Shown: piece after piece, positions 15,822 to 24,571 of the stretch
Numbering within the stretch: the first letter of the stretch is position 1
Layout of the letters: each line of letters starts with the position of its first letter
Origin: Paracoccaceae bacterium
Lineage (GTDB): Bacteria > Pseudomonadota > Alphaproteobacteria > Rhodobacterales > Rhodobacteraceae
Length of the DNA stretch: 40,960 nt
Direction of reading: 5' to 3'
Assembly: GCA_023383015.1 (NCBI GenBank)
Contig: JAHDXW010000016.1
Span: 1 to 40,960 of the forward strand
Program-made: the position numbers and the translations under genes
Notes under the pieces: generated by a model
What the model was told of the DNA's origin: nothing
Database searches by the model: none
The model's input: the letters and a program-made list of their open reading frames with translations, nothing else

Positions 15822-16594
15822 TGCGCGTGCCGCTTCCCCCCTCCTTCCTCGGCCCGCCCGTCGCCCACCGCGCGCTGCACGACTGCACCGCCGGACGGCC
15901 CGAGAACAGCCGCGCCGCCGTGGCGGCGGCGGTCGCTGCGGGCTACGGCATCGAGATCGACGTCCAGCCCTCGGCCGACGGACGGGCGATGGTGTTCCAC
16001 GACGCCACGCTCGACCGGATGACGACGGGGAAGGGGCCGGTGGCCGCCCGCACCGCCGCCGAGCTTGGCGCCATCGGGCTGAAGGGCGGGGCCGAGGGCA
16101 TCCCGACGCTCGCCGAGGTGCTCGCCCTCGTCGCCGGCCGGGTGGCGCTGCTGGTCGAGGTCAAAGACCAGGACGGCGCCATGGGGCCCGCCGTCGGCCC
16201 GCTCGAGGCCGCGGTGGCGGCCGATCTTGCAGGTTACGCCGGGCCGGTGGCGGTGATGTCCTTCAATCCCCATTCGGTCGCCGCGCTCGCCCGCCACGCC
16301 CCGCAGGTGCCGCGCGGGATCACCACCGCGGCCTTCCGCTTGGCCGACTGGACCGGCCTGACCGCCCCCGTCCGCCGCCGGCTGCGCGCCATCGCCGACT
16401 ACGACGCCGTCGGCGCCAGCTTCGTCAGCCACGAGGCGCGCGACCTCGGCCGCGCGCGGGTGGCCGAGCTGAAGGCCGCCGGGGCGGCGATCCTGTGCTG
16501 GACGATCCGCTCGCCCGCGGCCGAGGCCGCCGCCCGCCGGATCGCCCACAACATCACCTTCGAGGGCTATGCCGCCGCCGTCCCCGGGGCTTGA
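15821..16594 (+). CDS. Glycerophosphodiester phosphodiesterase
   Basis: A 257-residue GDPD-family TIM-barrel enzyme that splits glycerophosphodiesters to glycerol 3-phosphate and an alcohol. Catalytic and metal residues are visible: His16-Arg17 in VAHRALHD, Glu28-Asn29 in RPENS, Glu45 and Asp47 in IEIDVQPSADG, and His60 in VFHDATLDRMT. Later blocks (LLVEVKDQ, AVMSFNPHSVAALAR, LCWTIRSPAEAE-like) complete the barrel. No signal peptide, so cytoplasmic, which suits use of phospholipid head-group fragments. It overlaps the RidA-like gene by one base and shares its transcript. Confidence 0.93.
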   Translation: MRVPLPPSFLGPPVAHRALHDCTAGRPENSRAAVAAAVAAGYGIEIDVQPSADGRAMVFHDATLDRMTTGKGPVAARTAAELGAIGLKGGAEGIPTLAEVLALVAGRVALLVEVKDQDGAMGPAVGPLEAAVAADLAGYAGPVAVMSFNPHSVAALARHAPQVPRGITTAAFRLADWTGLTAPVRRRLRAIADYDAVGASFVSHEARDLGRARVAELKAAGAAILCWTIRSPAAEAAARRIAHNITFEGYAAAVPGA

Positions 16595-16657
16595 CGGCGG
16601 CGCCGCGGGCGCCACCTCAGGCGTCGGGCGGCGGCGCGGCCGGCCGCCACGGGGCAC

Positions 16658-17863
16658 ATGGACATGGATGGCAGCGGGGCGCTGACGGTCGAGGGGCTGG
16701 GCGGGGTCGGCGCCATCGCCGCCGCCGACTGGGACGCCTGCGCCTGCCCCGAGACGGCCGACAGCGGCCGGCCCTTCGACCCCTTCACCACCCACCGCTT
16801 CCTCGCCGCGCTCGAGGCCTCGGGCTCGGTCGGCCCCGGAACCGGCTGGACGCCCGCGCCGCTCGTCGTCCGGGCCGGCGGCCGGATCGTCGCTGTCGCG
16901 CCGGTCTGGCTGAAGTCCCACAGCCAGGGCGAGTACATCTTCGACCATGCCTGGGCCGACGCCTGGATGCGGGCGGGCGGACGCTACTACCCCAAGCTGC
17001 AGGTGGCGGTGCCCTTCACCCCGGTCACCGGCCGCCGCCTGCTCGCCCGCCCGGGGTGGGAGGATGCCGGCCGCGCCGCCCTCCTGCAGGCGCTGGCCCG
17101 CATCCTCCGCGACCACCGGCTCTCCTCGGCCCATGTCACCTTCTGCACCGAGGCCGAGGCCGCGGCGGGTGCGGCAATGGGACTTCTGCACCGCGTCACC
17201 CGGCAGTTCCACTGGCTCAACCGCGGCTACCCGAGCTTCGAGGCGTTCCTCGACGGCCTCTCCTCGCGCAAGCGCAAGGCGATCCGGCGCGAGCGGGCGC
17301 AGGCACAGGCGTTCGGCGGCGGCATCCGCACGCTCACCGGCGACGCGCTGCGCCCGCACCACTGGGATGCCTTCTGGCGCTTCTACCAGGACACCGGCAG
17401 CCGCAAGTGGGGCCGGCCGTACCTGACCCGCGCCTTCTTCGACCGGCTGCACGAGGACATGCGCGACGACGTGCTGCTGGTGCTGGCCGAACGCGACGGG
17501 CAGCCGGTGGCGGGGGCGCTGAACCTGATCGGCCGCGACGCGCTCTTCGGCCGCTACTGGGGCTGCATCGAGGACCACCCCTGCCTGCACTTCGAGCTCT
17601 GCTACTATCAGGCGATCGACTGGGCCATCGCCCGCGGCCTTGCGCGGGTCGAGGCCGGCGCCCAGGGCGAGCACAAGCTCGCGCGCGGCTATCTGCCGGC
17701 GGCCACCCATTCGCTGCACCTGATCGCCGACGCGGGCTTCCGCGATGCGGTGGCGCGCCACCTCGCCGCCGAACGCGACGCCGTGGACACAGAGATCGGG
17801 ATGCTCTCCGCCGGCGGCCCGTTCCGCCGCGGTCCCGCCCCGCCGGCGGACGGGGCCGCATGA
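16658..17863 (+). CDS. FemAB/GNAT-like acyltransferase (peptidogalycan biosynthesis protein family)
   Basis: A 401-residue cytoplasmic protein of the GNAT-fold family Pfam lists as FemAB-like (PF04339; name from memory). Supporting blocks: [18 protein letters not shown] near the start, [56 protein letters not shown] and the ending [17 protein letters not shown]. Such proteins are widespread in alphaproteobacteria; the substrate is unknown. A second ATG two codons on (16664) is an equally possible start. A 63-bp GC-rich gap separates it from the phosphodiesterase gene; the GST-like gene follows closely. Confidence 0.88.
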   Translation: MDMDGSGALTVEGLGGVGAIAAADWDACACPETADSGRPFDPFTTHRFLAALEASGSVGPGTGWTPAPLVVRAGGRIVAVAPVWLKSHSQGEYIFDHAWADAWMRAGGRYYPKLQVAVPFTPVTGRRLLARPGWEDAGRAALLQALARILRDHRLSSAHVTFCTEAEAAAGAAMGLLHRVTRQFHWLNRGYPSFEAFLDGLSSRKRKAIRRERAQAQAFGGGIRTLTGDALRPHHWDAFWRFYQDTGSRKWGRPYLTRAFFDRLHEDMRDDVLLVLAERDGQPVAGALNLIGRDALFGRYWGCIEDHPCLHFELCYYQAIDWAIARGLARVEAGAQGEHKLARGYLPAATHSLHLIADAGFRDAVARHLAAERDAVDTEIGMLSAGGPFRRGPAPPADGAA

Positions 17864-17889
17864 ACCGCCCGCCGGAACAGGGAACCGCC

Positions 17890-18516
17890 ATGGCCGACCT
17901 CCTCCTCTACACCAACCCCCGCTCGCGGGGCCGAACCGCCCGCTGGATGCTCGAGGAGACGGGCGCCCCCTACCGCGCCGAGATCGTCGCCTTCGGCCCG
18001 CCGATGCGCACGCACGACTTCCTGGCGCTGAACCCGATGGCCAAGGTGCCCGTGCTCGTCCACGGCGCCGCGGTGGTCACCGAGGTCGCAGCGATCTGCG
18101 CCTATCTCGCCGAGGCCTTCCCGGCGGCCGGCCTTGCCCCTCTGCCGGGCGAGCGCGCCGCCTACCACCGGGCCATGTTCTTCGCCGCCGGGCCGGTCGA
18201 ACAGGCGGTGACGGCCCGCGCGATGGGCTTCGAGGTGCCCGGCGACCGCGAGGGCATGGCCGGCTTCGGCAGCTTCGAGCGCATGCTTACCGGGCTCGAG
18301 GCGCTCGTCTCCCGCACGCCCTTCGCCGCCGGCGACCGCTTCACTGCCGCCGACGTCGTGCTCGGCGCCCAGGTGGGCTGGGGGATGATGTTCGGCACGC
18401 TGCCCCGCCGCCCGTCCCTGGTCGGCTACTGGGCCCGCATCGAGGGCCGGCCGGCGCTGCTGCGCGCCGCCGCGCTCGACGACGCCGCGATGCCCCCCGC
18501 CGGAGCCGGGGGATGA
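17890..18516 (+). CDS. Glutathione S-transferase family protein
   Basis: A 208-residue protein with a thioredoxin-like N-terminal domain (1-80) and an all-helical C-terminal domain (about 90-195). It has [12 protein letters not shown] (Ser12 or a neighbouring residue would activate glutathione), the cis-proline in KVPVLV (Pro54) and the glutathione-binding TE in [13 protein letters not shown] (64-65). The C-terminal domain has [12 protein letters not shown], a normal N-capping motif. The ATG at 17890 gives the typical opening [10 protein letters not shown]; an in-frame ATG at 17860 that overlaps the previous stop is the alternative. It ends in an ATGA overlap with the dehydratase gene. Confidence 0.9.
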   Translation: MADLLLYTNPRSRGRTARWMLEETGAPYRAEIVAFGPPMRTHDFLALNPMAKVPVLVHGAAVVTEVAAICAYLAEAFPAAGLAPLPGERAAYHRAMFFAAGPVEQAVTARAMGFEVPGDREGMAGFGSFERMLTGLEALVSRTPFAAGDRFTAADVVLGAQVGWGMMFGTLPRRPSLVGYWARIEGRPALLRAAALDDAAMPPAGAGG

Positions 18517-18815
18517 GGCCCGCGCAGCTCGACCCCGCGGCGCGCGCCGGGCTGCTCGCTCCCCTCCTCGCCACCGGCTGGGTCGAGGTCGACGGCCGCG
18601 ACGCGATCGCGAAGACCTATGTCTTCGACGATTTCGTTGCCGCCGTCGGCTTCATGACGCGCGTCGCGCTGGTTGCCGAGGCGCTCGGCCACCACCCCGA
18701 ATGGACCAATGTCTGGCGGACGGTAGCCGTCACGCTGACCACCCATGACGCCGGCGGGCTGACCGCGCTCGACCTGCGCCTTGCCGCGCGGATGGACGCG
18801 CTGGCGGACCGCTGA
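18513..18815 (+). CDS. phhB: Pterin-4a-carbinolamine dehydratase
   Basis: A 100-residue enzyme that dehydrates 4a-hydroxytetrahydropterin, recycling the cofactor of aromatic amino acid hydroxylases. The active-site motif is complete: [20 protein letters not shown] with His60, His61 and Pro62, then His78 and Asp87 in [12 protein letters not shown]. Length is normal. It starts inside the end of the GST-like gene (ATGA overlap). No phenylalanine hydroxylase gene is in the window, so the partner is elsewhere or the protein has another use. Its stop faces the end of the hydrolase on the other strand, with 22 bp between. Confidence 0.93.
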   Translation: MRPAQLDPAARAGLLAPLLATGWVEVDGRDAIAKTYVFDDFVAAVGFMTRVALVAEALGHHPEWTNVWRTVAVTLTTHDAGGLTALDLRLAARMDALADR

Positions 18816-18837
18816 GGGGCGGCACGGGCGCGGCCGG

Positions 18838-20382
18838 TCATTCCGCGAACAGCGGAAAGGTCGCCCCCAGCGCCCAGGCGAGGATCAGCCCCAAACCGAG
18901 GCCGGCCGCCGCCGGCCGGCCGGTGGCCCGGCCGACCCACCCGCCCATCGTGCCGAACAGCAGGAAGAACAGCAGGATCACCGGCAGGATGATGACGAGG
19001 AAGAAGAGCCGCCCGAAGTCCAGCGCCACGGCCAGGCCGAGCGAGGCAAGAAACGCCCCGCGGACCACAAGCGCACGCCAGGCCGGCGCCCTCCCGCCCT
19101 CGGTCAGCACCGCGTCAGCCAGCATGAACGGCACCGCGCCCGCCGCCAGCGCGGCCAGAAGCGGCCAGCGCTCCGCAGCCGGGCGGAAGCCGGCCGCCCA
19201 GGCGTGCAGCGCCCCGCCCCAGACGGCGATGCCATAGACGGCCAGCCCGATCCCGACCGCGACGGTCATGCCGCCGCCCCGCCCGCCGCGCCCGCCGCCG
19301 CCCCGGGCGTCGCGTCCGCCGAGCGCCGCCATCAGCCCGAGCGCCGCCGCTCCGTAGGCCAGCAGATGCACCGCCAGGTAGTCGGCCACCAGCACCGGCA
19401 GGAAGCGCGTGTCCACGAGGCGCAGCAGCACCGGCACCGCCAGCGCCGGCAGCAGCGCCGCGACCAGGAAGCGTCCCGCCGGCAGCCGCGCTGGGGGCGG
19501 TGCCGCCGGCACCAGCCGCCGCGCAAGGCCCGCGAGCGGCCAGGCGGCAGCGGCCAGCGCCACAAGCAGCAGCGCCACCCAGCCGCCGATCGCCGCCACC
19601 GGCCCCGCCGACTGCCGGCCGAAGGCCGCATCCAGCCAGCCGCGCGCCTCCGCCAGCATGGTAGCTGAGTATAGCACCCCGACATGCTCCACCCCAGGGG
19701 CCAGCACCGCCCGCCGCCCGCTGCCCGCTTCCGGTGCACCCACCGTCCGGCCCGGCGCCGCGGCGGGGTCGGCGCGCCGCAGCGCCGCCAGCGCCTCGCG
19801 CGCGAGGAACCCTTCCCAGGCGCCGGCCACGACCAGCAGGTTGCGCGGCGCCGTGGCCGTCACCGCCTCGGAGAACATCGACAGCGCCACCACCGCGCCC
19901 ACGCGCGAATCCTCGACCGCCAGCCGCACCACGACGTCGGAAGCCATTGAATGGCCAAACAGCGCCAGCCGTCCGTCCGCGCCCGGCAGCGCCAGCGCCG
20001 CCGTGGCGACGCGGCCCGCCTCCTCAATCAGCCGCCGCGTCGCGCCCTCGATCCGCGTGACGTCGCCGGACATCGGCACCGGGCTCGCGCCGTGGCCGGC
20101 AAGGTCGTAGGTCACCGCGATGTAGCCCGCCCGGGCCAGCGTCAGCGCGACCGGCAGCATCAGCTGGCGCGACCCCGCAAAGCCGTGGGCAATCACCACC
20201 ACCGGCGCGGGTCCCGCGCCAGGCAGGCGAAAAACGGTCGCGGGCGTTCCGCCCGGCACGGAAAGGGGCCCCGCTTCCAGCCCCGCGCGCACACCCTCCA
20301 GCCGCTCCTGCGCCAGCGCCGCGGCCACCGCCGCCGCCAGCGCCACGAGAAGCCGCAAGAGCGCCACCGCCCGCGCGCCCAC
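18838..20382 (-). CDS. Alpha/beta hydrolase with a C-terminal multi-pass membrane domain
   Basis: A 514-residue protein in two halves. After an N-terminal hydrophobic helix (about 6-24) comes an alpha/beta hydrolase domain (about 45-255) with VVVIAHGFAGSRQ (oxyanion region), TYDLAGHGAS and the nucleophile elbow GHSMAS (Ser145); Asp or Glu and His of the triad are harder to place, with GVEHVGVLYS the best His site. From about 265 to the end there are roughly seven or eight hydrophobic helices and a glycine-rich linker (about 355-372). The substrate is unknown; a membrane-tied esterase or lipase is a fair guess. The start is GTG with GAGG upstream, seven bases behind map, so the pair is co-transcribed. 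Confidence 0.75.
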   Translation of the reverse strand: MGARAVALLRLLVALAAAVAAALAQERLEGVRAGLEAGPLSVPGGTPATVFRLPGAGPAPVVVIAHGFAGSRQLMLPVALTLARAGYIAVTYDLAGHGASPVPMSGDVTRIEGATRRLIEEAGRVATAALALPGADGRLALFGHSMASDVVVRLAVEDSRVGAVVALSMFSEAVTATAPRNLLVVAGAWEGFLAREALAALRRADPAAAPGRTVGAPEAGSGRRAVLAPGVEHVGVLYSATMLAEARGWLDAAFGRQSAGPVAAIGGWVALLLVALAAAAWPLAGLARRLVPAAPPPARLPAGRFLVAALLPALAVPVLLRLVDTRFLPVLVADYLAVHLLAYGAAALGLMAALGGRDARGGGGRGGRGGGMTVAVGIGLAVYGIAVWGGALHAWAAGFRPAAERWPLLAALAAGAVPFMLADAVLTEGGRAPAWRALVVRGAFLASLGLAVALDFGRLFFLVIILPVILLFFLLFGTMGGWVGRATGRPAAAGLGLGLILAWALGATFPLFAE

Positions 20383-20389
20383 CGGGGCC

Positions 20390-21199
20390 TCAGCCCCAGG
20401 TCGGATGGAACCTGCCCGCGGGCGACAGCGTGAAGATCTCGCAGCCCTGTGCGGTCACCCCCACGGCATGCTCGAACTGCGCCGACAGCGACTTGTCGCG
20501 CGTCACCGCGGTCCATTCGTCGGCCAGCACCTTGGTCTCGGGCCGGCCGAGGTTCACCATCGGCTCGATGGTGAAGAACATGCCTTCCTCCAGCACCGGC
20601 CCGCTGCCCGGTCGGCCGTAGTGCAGTACGTTCGGCGGGGCGTGGAACACCCGTCCGAGCCCGTGGCCGCAGAAGTCGCGCACCACCGACATGCCCTGCC
20701 CCTCGACATGCGTCTGGATGGCATGGCCGATGTCGCCGAAGCTGGCGCCGGGGCGGACCGCCTCGATCCCCCTCATCAGCGCGTCATGCGTCACCTGGAT
20801 CAGCCGCTCGGCCTTCCGGCCCGGGCTGCCGGCGACATACATCCGGCTCGTGTCGCCGAACCAGCCGTCGACGATCACCGTCACGTCGATGTTCAGGATG
20901 TCGCCGTCCTTCAGCAGCTTCGGCCCCGGGATGCCGTGGCAGACGACATGGTTGACGCTGATGCAGGAGGCGTGCTGGTAGCCGCGGTAGCCGATGGTGG
21001 CCGAGGCCGCGCCGTGCCCGGCCACCAGCCGCTCGATCTCGGCGTCGATCTCGCCCGTCGACACCCCCGGCCGCACCCGGACGCCGATCGCATCGAGGAT
21101 CGCCGCCGCGACCCGGCCGGCGCGGTGCATGCCCGCGAAATCGGCCGGCTCGTGCAGCCGGATGCCATCCTTGGTCAGGCGTCCCCGCGTGCCGTACAC
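20390..21199 (-). CDS. map: Methionine aminopeptidase, type I
   Basis: A 269-residue enzyme that removes the first methionine of new proteins. All metal ligands are present (numbered from the GTG at 21199): Asp105 in LNIDVTV, Asp116 in FGDTSRM, His179 in FCGHGLG, Glu212 in FTIEPM and Glu243 in QFEHAVGV; His88 in VCHGIPGPK is the substrate histidine. Upstream of GTG 21199 the open frame has no protein-like sequence and runs antisense to the next gene, and GGGAAG precedes the GTG, so this start is preferred although no ATG is available. TATCTA on the minus strand (complement of 21229-21234) may be its -10. Confidence 0.92.
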   Translation of the reverse strand: MYGTRGRLTKDGIRLHEPADFAGMHRAGRVAAAILDAIGVRVRPGVSTGEIDAEIERLVAGHGAASATIGYRGYQHASCISVNHVVCHGIPGPKLLKDGDILNIDVTVIVDGWFGDTSRMYVAGSPGRKAERLIQVTHDALMRGIEAVRPGASFGDIGHAIQTHVEGQGMSVVRDFCGHGLGRVFHAPPNVLHYGRPGSGPVLEEGMFFTIEPMVNLGRPETKVLADEWTAVTRDKSLSAQFEHAVGVTAQGCEIFTLSPAGRFHPTWG

Positions 21200-21290
21200 C
21201 TTGCGCTTCCCGTCCGCTTCCGCGCCTAGATAGGTCCGATCGCCGCGCTTGGCCAGAGGCCGGTTGCACCGCGCCGCCGCCCGCCGCGCA

Positions 21291-21319
21291 TTGGAAAGCC
21301 GCCGTCCCGCAGCTAAGCT
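21291..21319 (+). promoter_or_regulatory. Candidate promoter of the cinA-type operon
   Basis: TTGGAA (21291-21296) and TAAGCT (21314-21319) are 17 bases apart. The expected start would be about 24 bases before the ATG, leaving room for AAGGAC as ribosome site. This is among the clearest promoter-like pairs in the window. Confidence 0.45.
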
Positions 21320-21349
21320 CGGGCCCGCCACCACAAGGACAATCCCGCC

Positions 21350-22081
21350 ATGCCCAACCCCACCGCCGCCGCCCTGGTCATCGGCGACGAGATCCTCTCG
21401 GGCCGCACTCGCGATTCCAACCTCCACTTCCTCGCCGGCGAACTCGCCCGCGCAGGCATCGACCTGCGCGAGGCGCGCATCGTCGCCGACCAGCCCGCCG
21501 CCATCATCGCCGCGGTGAACGCGCTGCGCTCTGTCCACGACCACCTCTTCACGTCCGGCGGCATCGGCCCCACCCATGACGACATCACCGCCGATGCGGT
21601 GGCGGCCGCCTTCGGCGTACCGGTCGGCGTGCGCGAGGACGCCCGCGCCCTCCTGGCGGCGCATTACGCCAAGACCGGGCTCGAGCTCAACGCCGCGCGG
21701 CTGCGGATGGCGCGCATCCCCGCCGGCGCGCAGCTGATCGAGAACCCCGTCTCGGCCGCGCCCGGCTTCTCGCTCGGCAACGTCCATGTCATGGCCGGGG
21801 TGCCGGCGGTCTTCCAGGCGATGGTCGCGGGCCTGCTGGCGCGGCTGGCCGGCGGCACGCCGCTCCTGACCCAGAGCCTGACCATCCCCCGCGGCGAGGG
21901 CGAGATCGCCACCCCCCTCGCCGCGCTCGCCGCCGAGTTCGCCGACCTTGCATTCGGCTCCTACCCCTTCGTGCGGGCCGGCGCCTACGGGGCCACCGTG
22001 GTCGTGCGCGGCACCGACGGCGCACGCATCGAGGCCGCACTCCTGCGCCTGGCCGCGCTCTTCCCCGAGGCCTTGCGGTGA
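21350..22081 (+). CDS. CinA N-terminal / molybdopterin-binding domain protein
   Basis: A 243-residue protein of the MoaB/Mog fold family known as competence/damage-inducible protein A N-terminal domain. Markers are VIGDEILSGRTRDSN at 10-24 and TSGGIGPTHDDIT at 68-80, then VHVMAGVPAVFQAM. Full CinA is over 400 residues with a C-terminal nicotinamide-nucleotide deamidase; that half is missing, so this is the stand-alone form, common in alphaproteobacteria and of unclear role. The gene ends in a GTGA overlap with the acetyltransferase gene. No frame-shifted C-terminal domain is found behind it. Confidence 0.9.
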   Translation: MPNPTAAALVIGDEILSGRTRDSNLHFLAGELARAGIDLREARIVADQPAAIIAAVNALRSVHDHLFTSGGIGPTHDDITADAVAAAFGVPVGVREDARALLAAHYAKTGLELNAARLRMARIPAGAQLIENPVSAAPGFSLGNVHVMAGVPAVFQAMVAGLLARLAGGTPLLTQSLTIPRGEGEIATPLAALAAEFADLAFGSYPFVRAGAYGATVVVRGTDGARIEAALLRLAALFPEALR

Positions 22082-22794
22082 GCGTGCCCGACGCCACCCG
22101 CATCGAGGCCGCGCTCGAGGCGACGTGGCCGGCCGCGGCCACCCGCAGGGTCGGCGCCTTCACCTTCCGGGACGGGCGGGGCGGGGGCAAGCGGGTCTCT
22201 GCCGCCACCGCCGGGGGGCTGCCGGCGACCGCCGAGATCGAGGCGGCGCTCGCCGCCTTCGCGGCCGCCGGCCTGCCGGCCCTCTTCCGCCTCCGCCCCG
22301 GGCAGGAAGCGCTCGACGCAGCGCTCGCCGCCCGCGGCCTCGCGCCCGCCGATCCCACGCTCCTTCTTGCCGCCCCGGTCGCCGCCGTGGCCGCGCCGCC
22401 CGCCTTTCTCACCGTCCTGCCCGCCGAGGCGCCGCTGGCGGTGATGGCCGAACTCTGGGCCGAGGGCGGCACCGGCCCCGAGCGGCTGCAGGTGATGGCA
22501 CGCGCGGCCGGCCCGAAGACCGCCCTCCTGGCGCGCGAGGACGACCGTCCCGCCGGCGCCGCCTTCGTCGCGCTCGACCGCGAGGTGGCGATGGTCCACG
22601 CGCTTGCCGTGCTGCCGCGCTTCCGCCGTCGCGGCATCGCCGAACGGCTGGTGCGCGGGGCCGCCCACTGGGCGGCGGGGCGGGGGGCTACCGCCATCGC
22701 CGTCGCCACGGTCGAGGCCAACGCCCCCGCCCGTGCGCTCTTTGCCGCGCTTGGCTTCATCGCTGCCGGCCGGTATTGGTACCGCAGCGCCTGA
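22078..22794 (+). CDS. GNAT family N-acetyltransferase
   Basis: A 238-residue protein whose start GTG at 22078 overlaps the previous stop. The C-terminal half carries the GNAT fold: AAFVALDREVAMVHALAVLP, then the acetyl-CoA-binding motif A RFRRRGIAERLVRGAAHWA, and ANAPARALFAALGFIAAGRYWYR, all typical. The N-terminal half (about 1-110) is Ala-rich and shows no clear fold, perhaps a degenerate second GNAT domain. The substrate is unknown. Position suggests translation coupled to the CinA-type gene. Confidence 0.87.
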   Translation: MSVPDATRIEAALEATWPAAATRRVGAFTFRDGRGGGKRVSAATAGGLPATAEIEAALAAFAAAGLPALFRLRPGQEALDAALAARGLAPADPTLLLAAPVAAVAAPPAFLTVLPAEAPLAVMAELWAEGGTGPERLQVMARAAGPKTALLAREDDRPAGAAFVALDREVAMVHALAVLPRFRRRGIAERLVRGAAHWAAGRGATAIAVATVEANAPARALFAALGFIAAGRYWYRSA

Positions 22795-22817
22795 CCGCCC
22801 CAGGAGGCCCGCCCCCG

Positions 22818-23402
22818 GTGCCAGCCCCTACCCCTCCGGCCATCCCCGTCACCGCGCTCGACCTTGCCCCGGTCGATCCGCTGCCCGAGGCGACCGCCCG
22901 CTACTTTGCCCTCTGCGCTGACAAGCTCGGGCTGGTCCCGAACGTGCTGTGGGCGCATGCCTTCGACATTGACAAGCTGAACGCCTTCACGGCGCTCTAC
23001 AACGACCTGATGCTGGCGCCCTCGGGCCTGACCAGGCTCGAGCGCGAGATGATCGCGGTCGTCGTCTCCTCTGCCAACCGCTGCTGGTACTGCCAGGTCG
23101 CGCATGGCGCCGCGGTCCGCGCGCTCTCGGGCGAGCCCGCGCTCGGCGAGGCGCTGGTGATGAACTGGCGCGTCGCGCCGCTGGACACCCGGCAGCGGGC
23201 GATGCTCGAGTTCGCCGAGAAGCTGACGCTCGCCTCCTCCCGCATCGCCGAGGCCGACCGCGCGCACCTGCGCGAGGCGGGCTTCACCGACCGCGATATC
23301 TGGGACATCTCCGCCGTCGCCGCCTTCTACAACATGACCAACCGCCTCGCCTCGGCCGTCGCGATGGCGCCGAACCCGGACTACCACGCCCAGGCCCGGT
23401 GA
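22818..23402 (+). CDS. Peroxidase-related protein of the AhpD-like family
   Basis: A 194-residue all-helical protein of the carboxymuconolactone decarboxylase/AhpD superfamily. The redox site is CWYCQVAHGAAV with Cys89, Cys92 and His96, preceded by LTRLEREMIAVVVS, matching the uncharacterised peroxidase-related class. Such proteins reduce peroxides in some cases; the physiological partner is unknown. The start is GTG, supported by AGGAGG at 22802-22807 ten bases upstream; no ATG lies near. The stop overlaps the next start by one base (TGATG). Confidence 0.9.
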   Translation: MPAPTPPAIPVTALDLAPVDPLPEATARYFALCADKLGLVPNVLWAHAFDIDKLNAFTALYNDLMLAPSGLTRLEREMIAVVVSSANRCWYCQVAHGAAVRALSGEPALGEALVMNWRVAPLDTRQRAMLEFAEKLTLASSRIAEADRAHLREAGFTDRDIWDISAVAAFYNMTNRLASAVAMAPNPDYHAQAR

Positions 23403-24421
23403 TGGCCTGGCCGGTCCTTGTCGCCCTGATCGGGCTGGCCGGGCCCGCCGGGGCGGCGGCGCTTGCGCTGCCCGAGGGCTCTGTGGTGACCGTCGGACAG
23501 GCCGCGGCCCATGGCGAGGCGCGCATCGCGCTGGGGCCCTGGACACCGGGCGGCCTGCCGCTCCGCCGGGCCGAGGGCGCGATCACCGTGACGGCCTGGC
23601 GCACCCCCGCACCCGGCGAGGGCACGCTCGGCTTGTTCGCCGGCCTCAGGGCGCAACTGCTCGCGCAGGGCTACGCGATCCTCTTCGACTGCGCCGACCG
23701 CGACTGCGGCGGCTTCGACTTCCGCTTCGCGCTCGACGTGCTGCCCGAACCCGCAATGCATGTCGACCTCGGCGACTTCCGCTATCTCGCGGCCGAGGCC
23801 GAGGACGCCGGCACGCTGGTAGCGCTGCTCGTCAGCCGCTCGCGCGGCGCCGGACATGTGCAGTTGACCCGCATCGACCCCGCACCGCCGCCGTCGCTGC
23901 CGGGCGGGGGGCCCGCCACGCCGCCGCCGCCCGCCGTCGACCGGCCGCAGCCTGCCGAAGGGGGCGACGGGCTGCGGCCCCTGCCGCGCCCCGCCGTCCC
24001 GCCCGCCACCGTCACCGGGCCCGCCGCGCCTTCCCCCGACGCCTTCGGCCGGCAGATCGAGGCCGACGGGGCGGTGGCACTCGAGGATCTCGCCTTCGAG
24101 GCCGGGGCGGCGCGGCTCGGCCCCGGCCCCTTCGCCTCGCTCGCCGCGCTGGCGGCCTTCCTCGCCGCCGACCCCGCCCGCCGCATCGTCCTCGTCGGCC
24201 ACTCCGACGCCACCGGCAGCCTCGCCGCCAACATCGCCCTGTCGCGCCAGCGCGCCCAGGCGGTGGCCGAGCGCTTGGTGGCGGCGCATGGCACGGCGCC
24301 TGCGCAGGTCTCGGCCGAGGGCGTGGGCTATCTCGCGCCCCGCGACAGCAACCTCACGCCCGCGGGCCGGGCCCGCAACCGGCGGGTCGAGGCGGTGCTG
24401 CTGGTGCCGCCGCCAGGCTGA
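23402..24421 (+). CDS. OmpA domain protein, exported
   Basis: A 339-residue protein with a signal peptide (about 1-20, ending GPAGAAA). The N-terminal part (about 25-155) is not a known domain to me; it includes a CADRDCGGFDFRF segment with two cysteines. A proline-rich linker (about 160-205) follows. The C-terminal OmpA domain (about 220-335) has LEDLAFEAGAARLG, IVLVGHSDATGSLAANIALS, SRQRAQAVAERL and ARNRRVEAVLL, all needed to bind peptidoglycan. ATG 23402 is chosen; a GTG one codon earlier is possible. It closes the cinA-type operon. Role: envelope anchoring, exact function unknown. Confidence 0.87.
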   Translation: MAWPVLVALIGLAGPAGAAALALPEGSVVTVGQAAAHGEARIALGPWTPGGLPLRRAEGAITVTAWRTPAPGEGTLGLFAGLRAQLLAQGYAILFDCADRDCGGFDFRFALDVLPEPAMHVDLGDFRYLAAEAEDAGTLVALLVSRSRGAGHVQLTRIDPAPPPSLPGGGPATPPPPAVDRPQPAEGGDGLRPLPRPAVPPATVTGPAAPSPDAFGRQIEADGAVALEDLAFEAGAARLGPGPFASLAALAAFLAADPARRIVLVGHSDATGSLAANIALSRQRAQAVAERLVAAHGTAPAQVSAEGVGYLAPRDSNLTPAGRARNRRVEAVLLVPPPG

Positions 24422-24520
24422 GGCAGGTCCGCCCCGACGGCGGCCACGCCGCCCGCCACAAGGCTGAACAGAGGGTGAAGACCCTCACATCTTTCAAATG
24501 ATCACAACAGCTTGGACTCT

Positions 24521-24571
24521 GTCCCATGCGTGGGACGAGGGCCCCGGCGGCCTCACCAGAGGTCGGGGCCC
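24521..24571. terminator. Two hairpins between the OmpA gene and the LysR gene, probable bidirectional terminator
   Basis: GTCCCA (24521-24526) pairs with TGGGAC (24531-24536). A larger arm, GGGCCCCG (24539-24546), pairs with CGGGGCCC (24564-24571), with partial pairing inside; this arm spans the LysR stop codon. They lie between convergent genes. U tracts are lacking on both sides. Confidence 0.45.
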
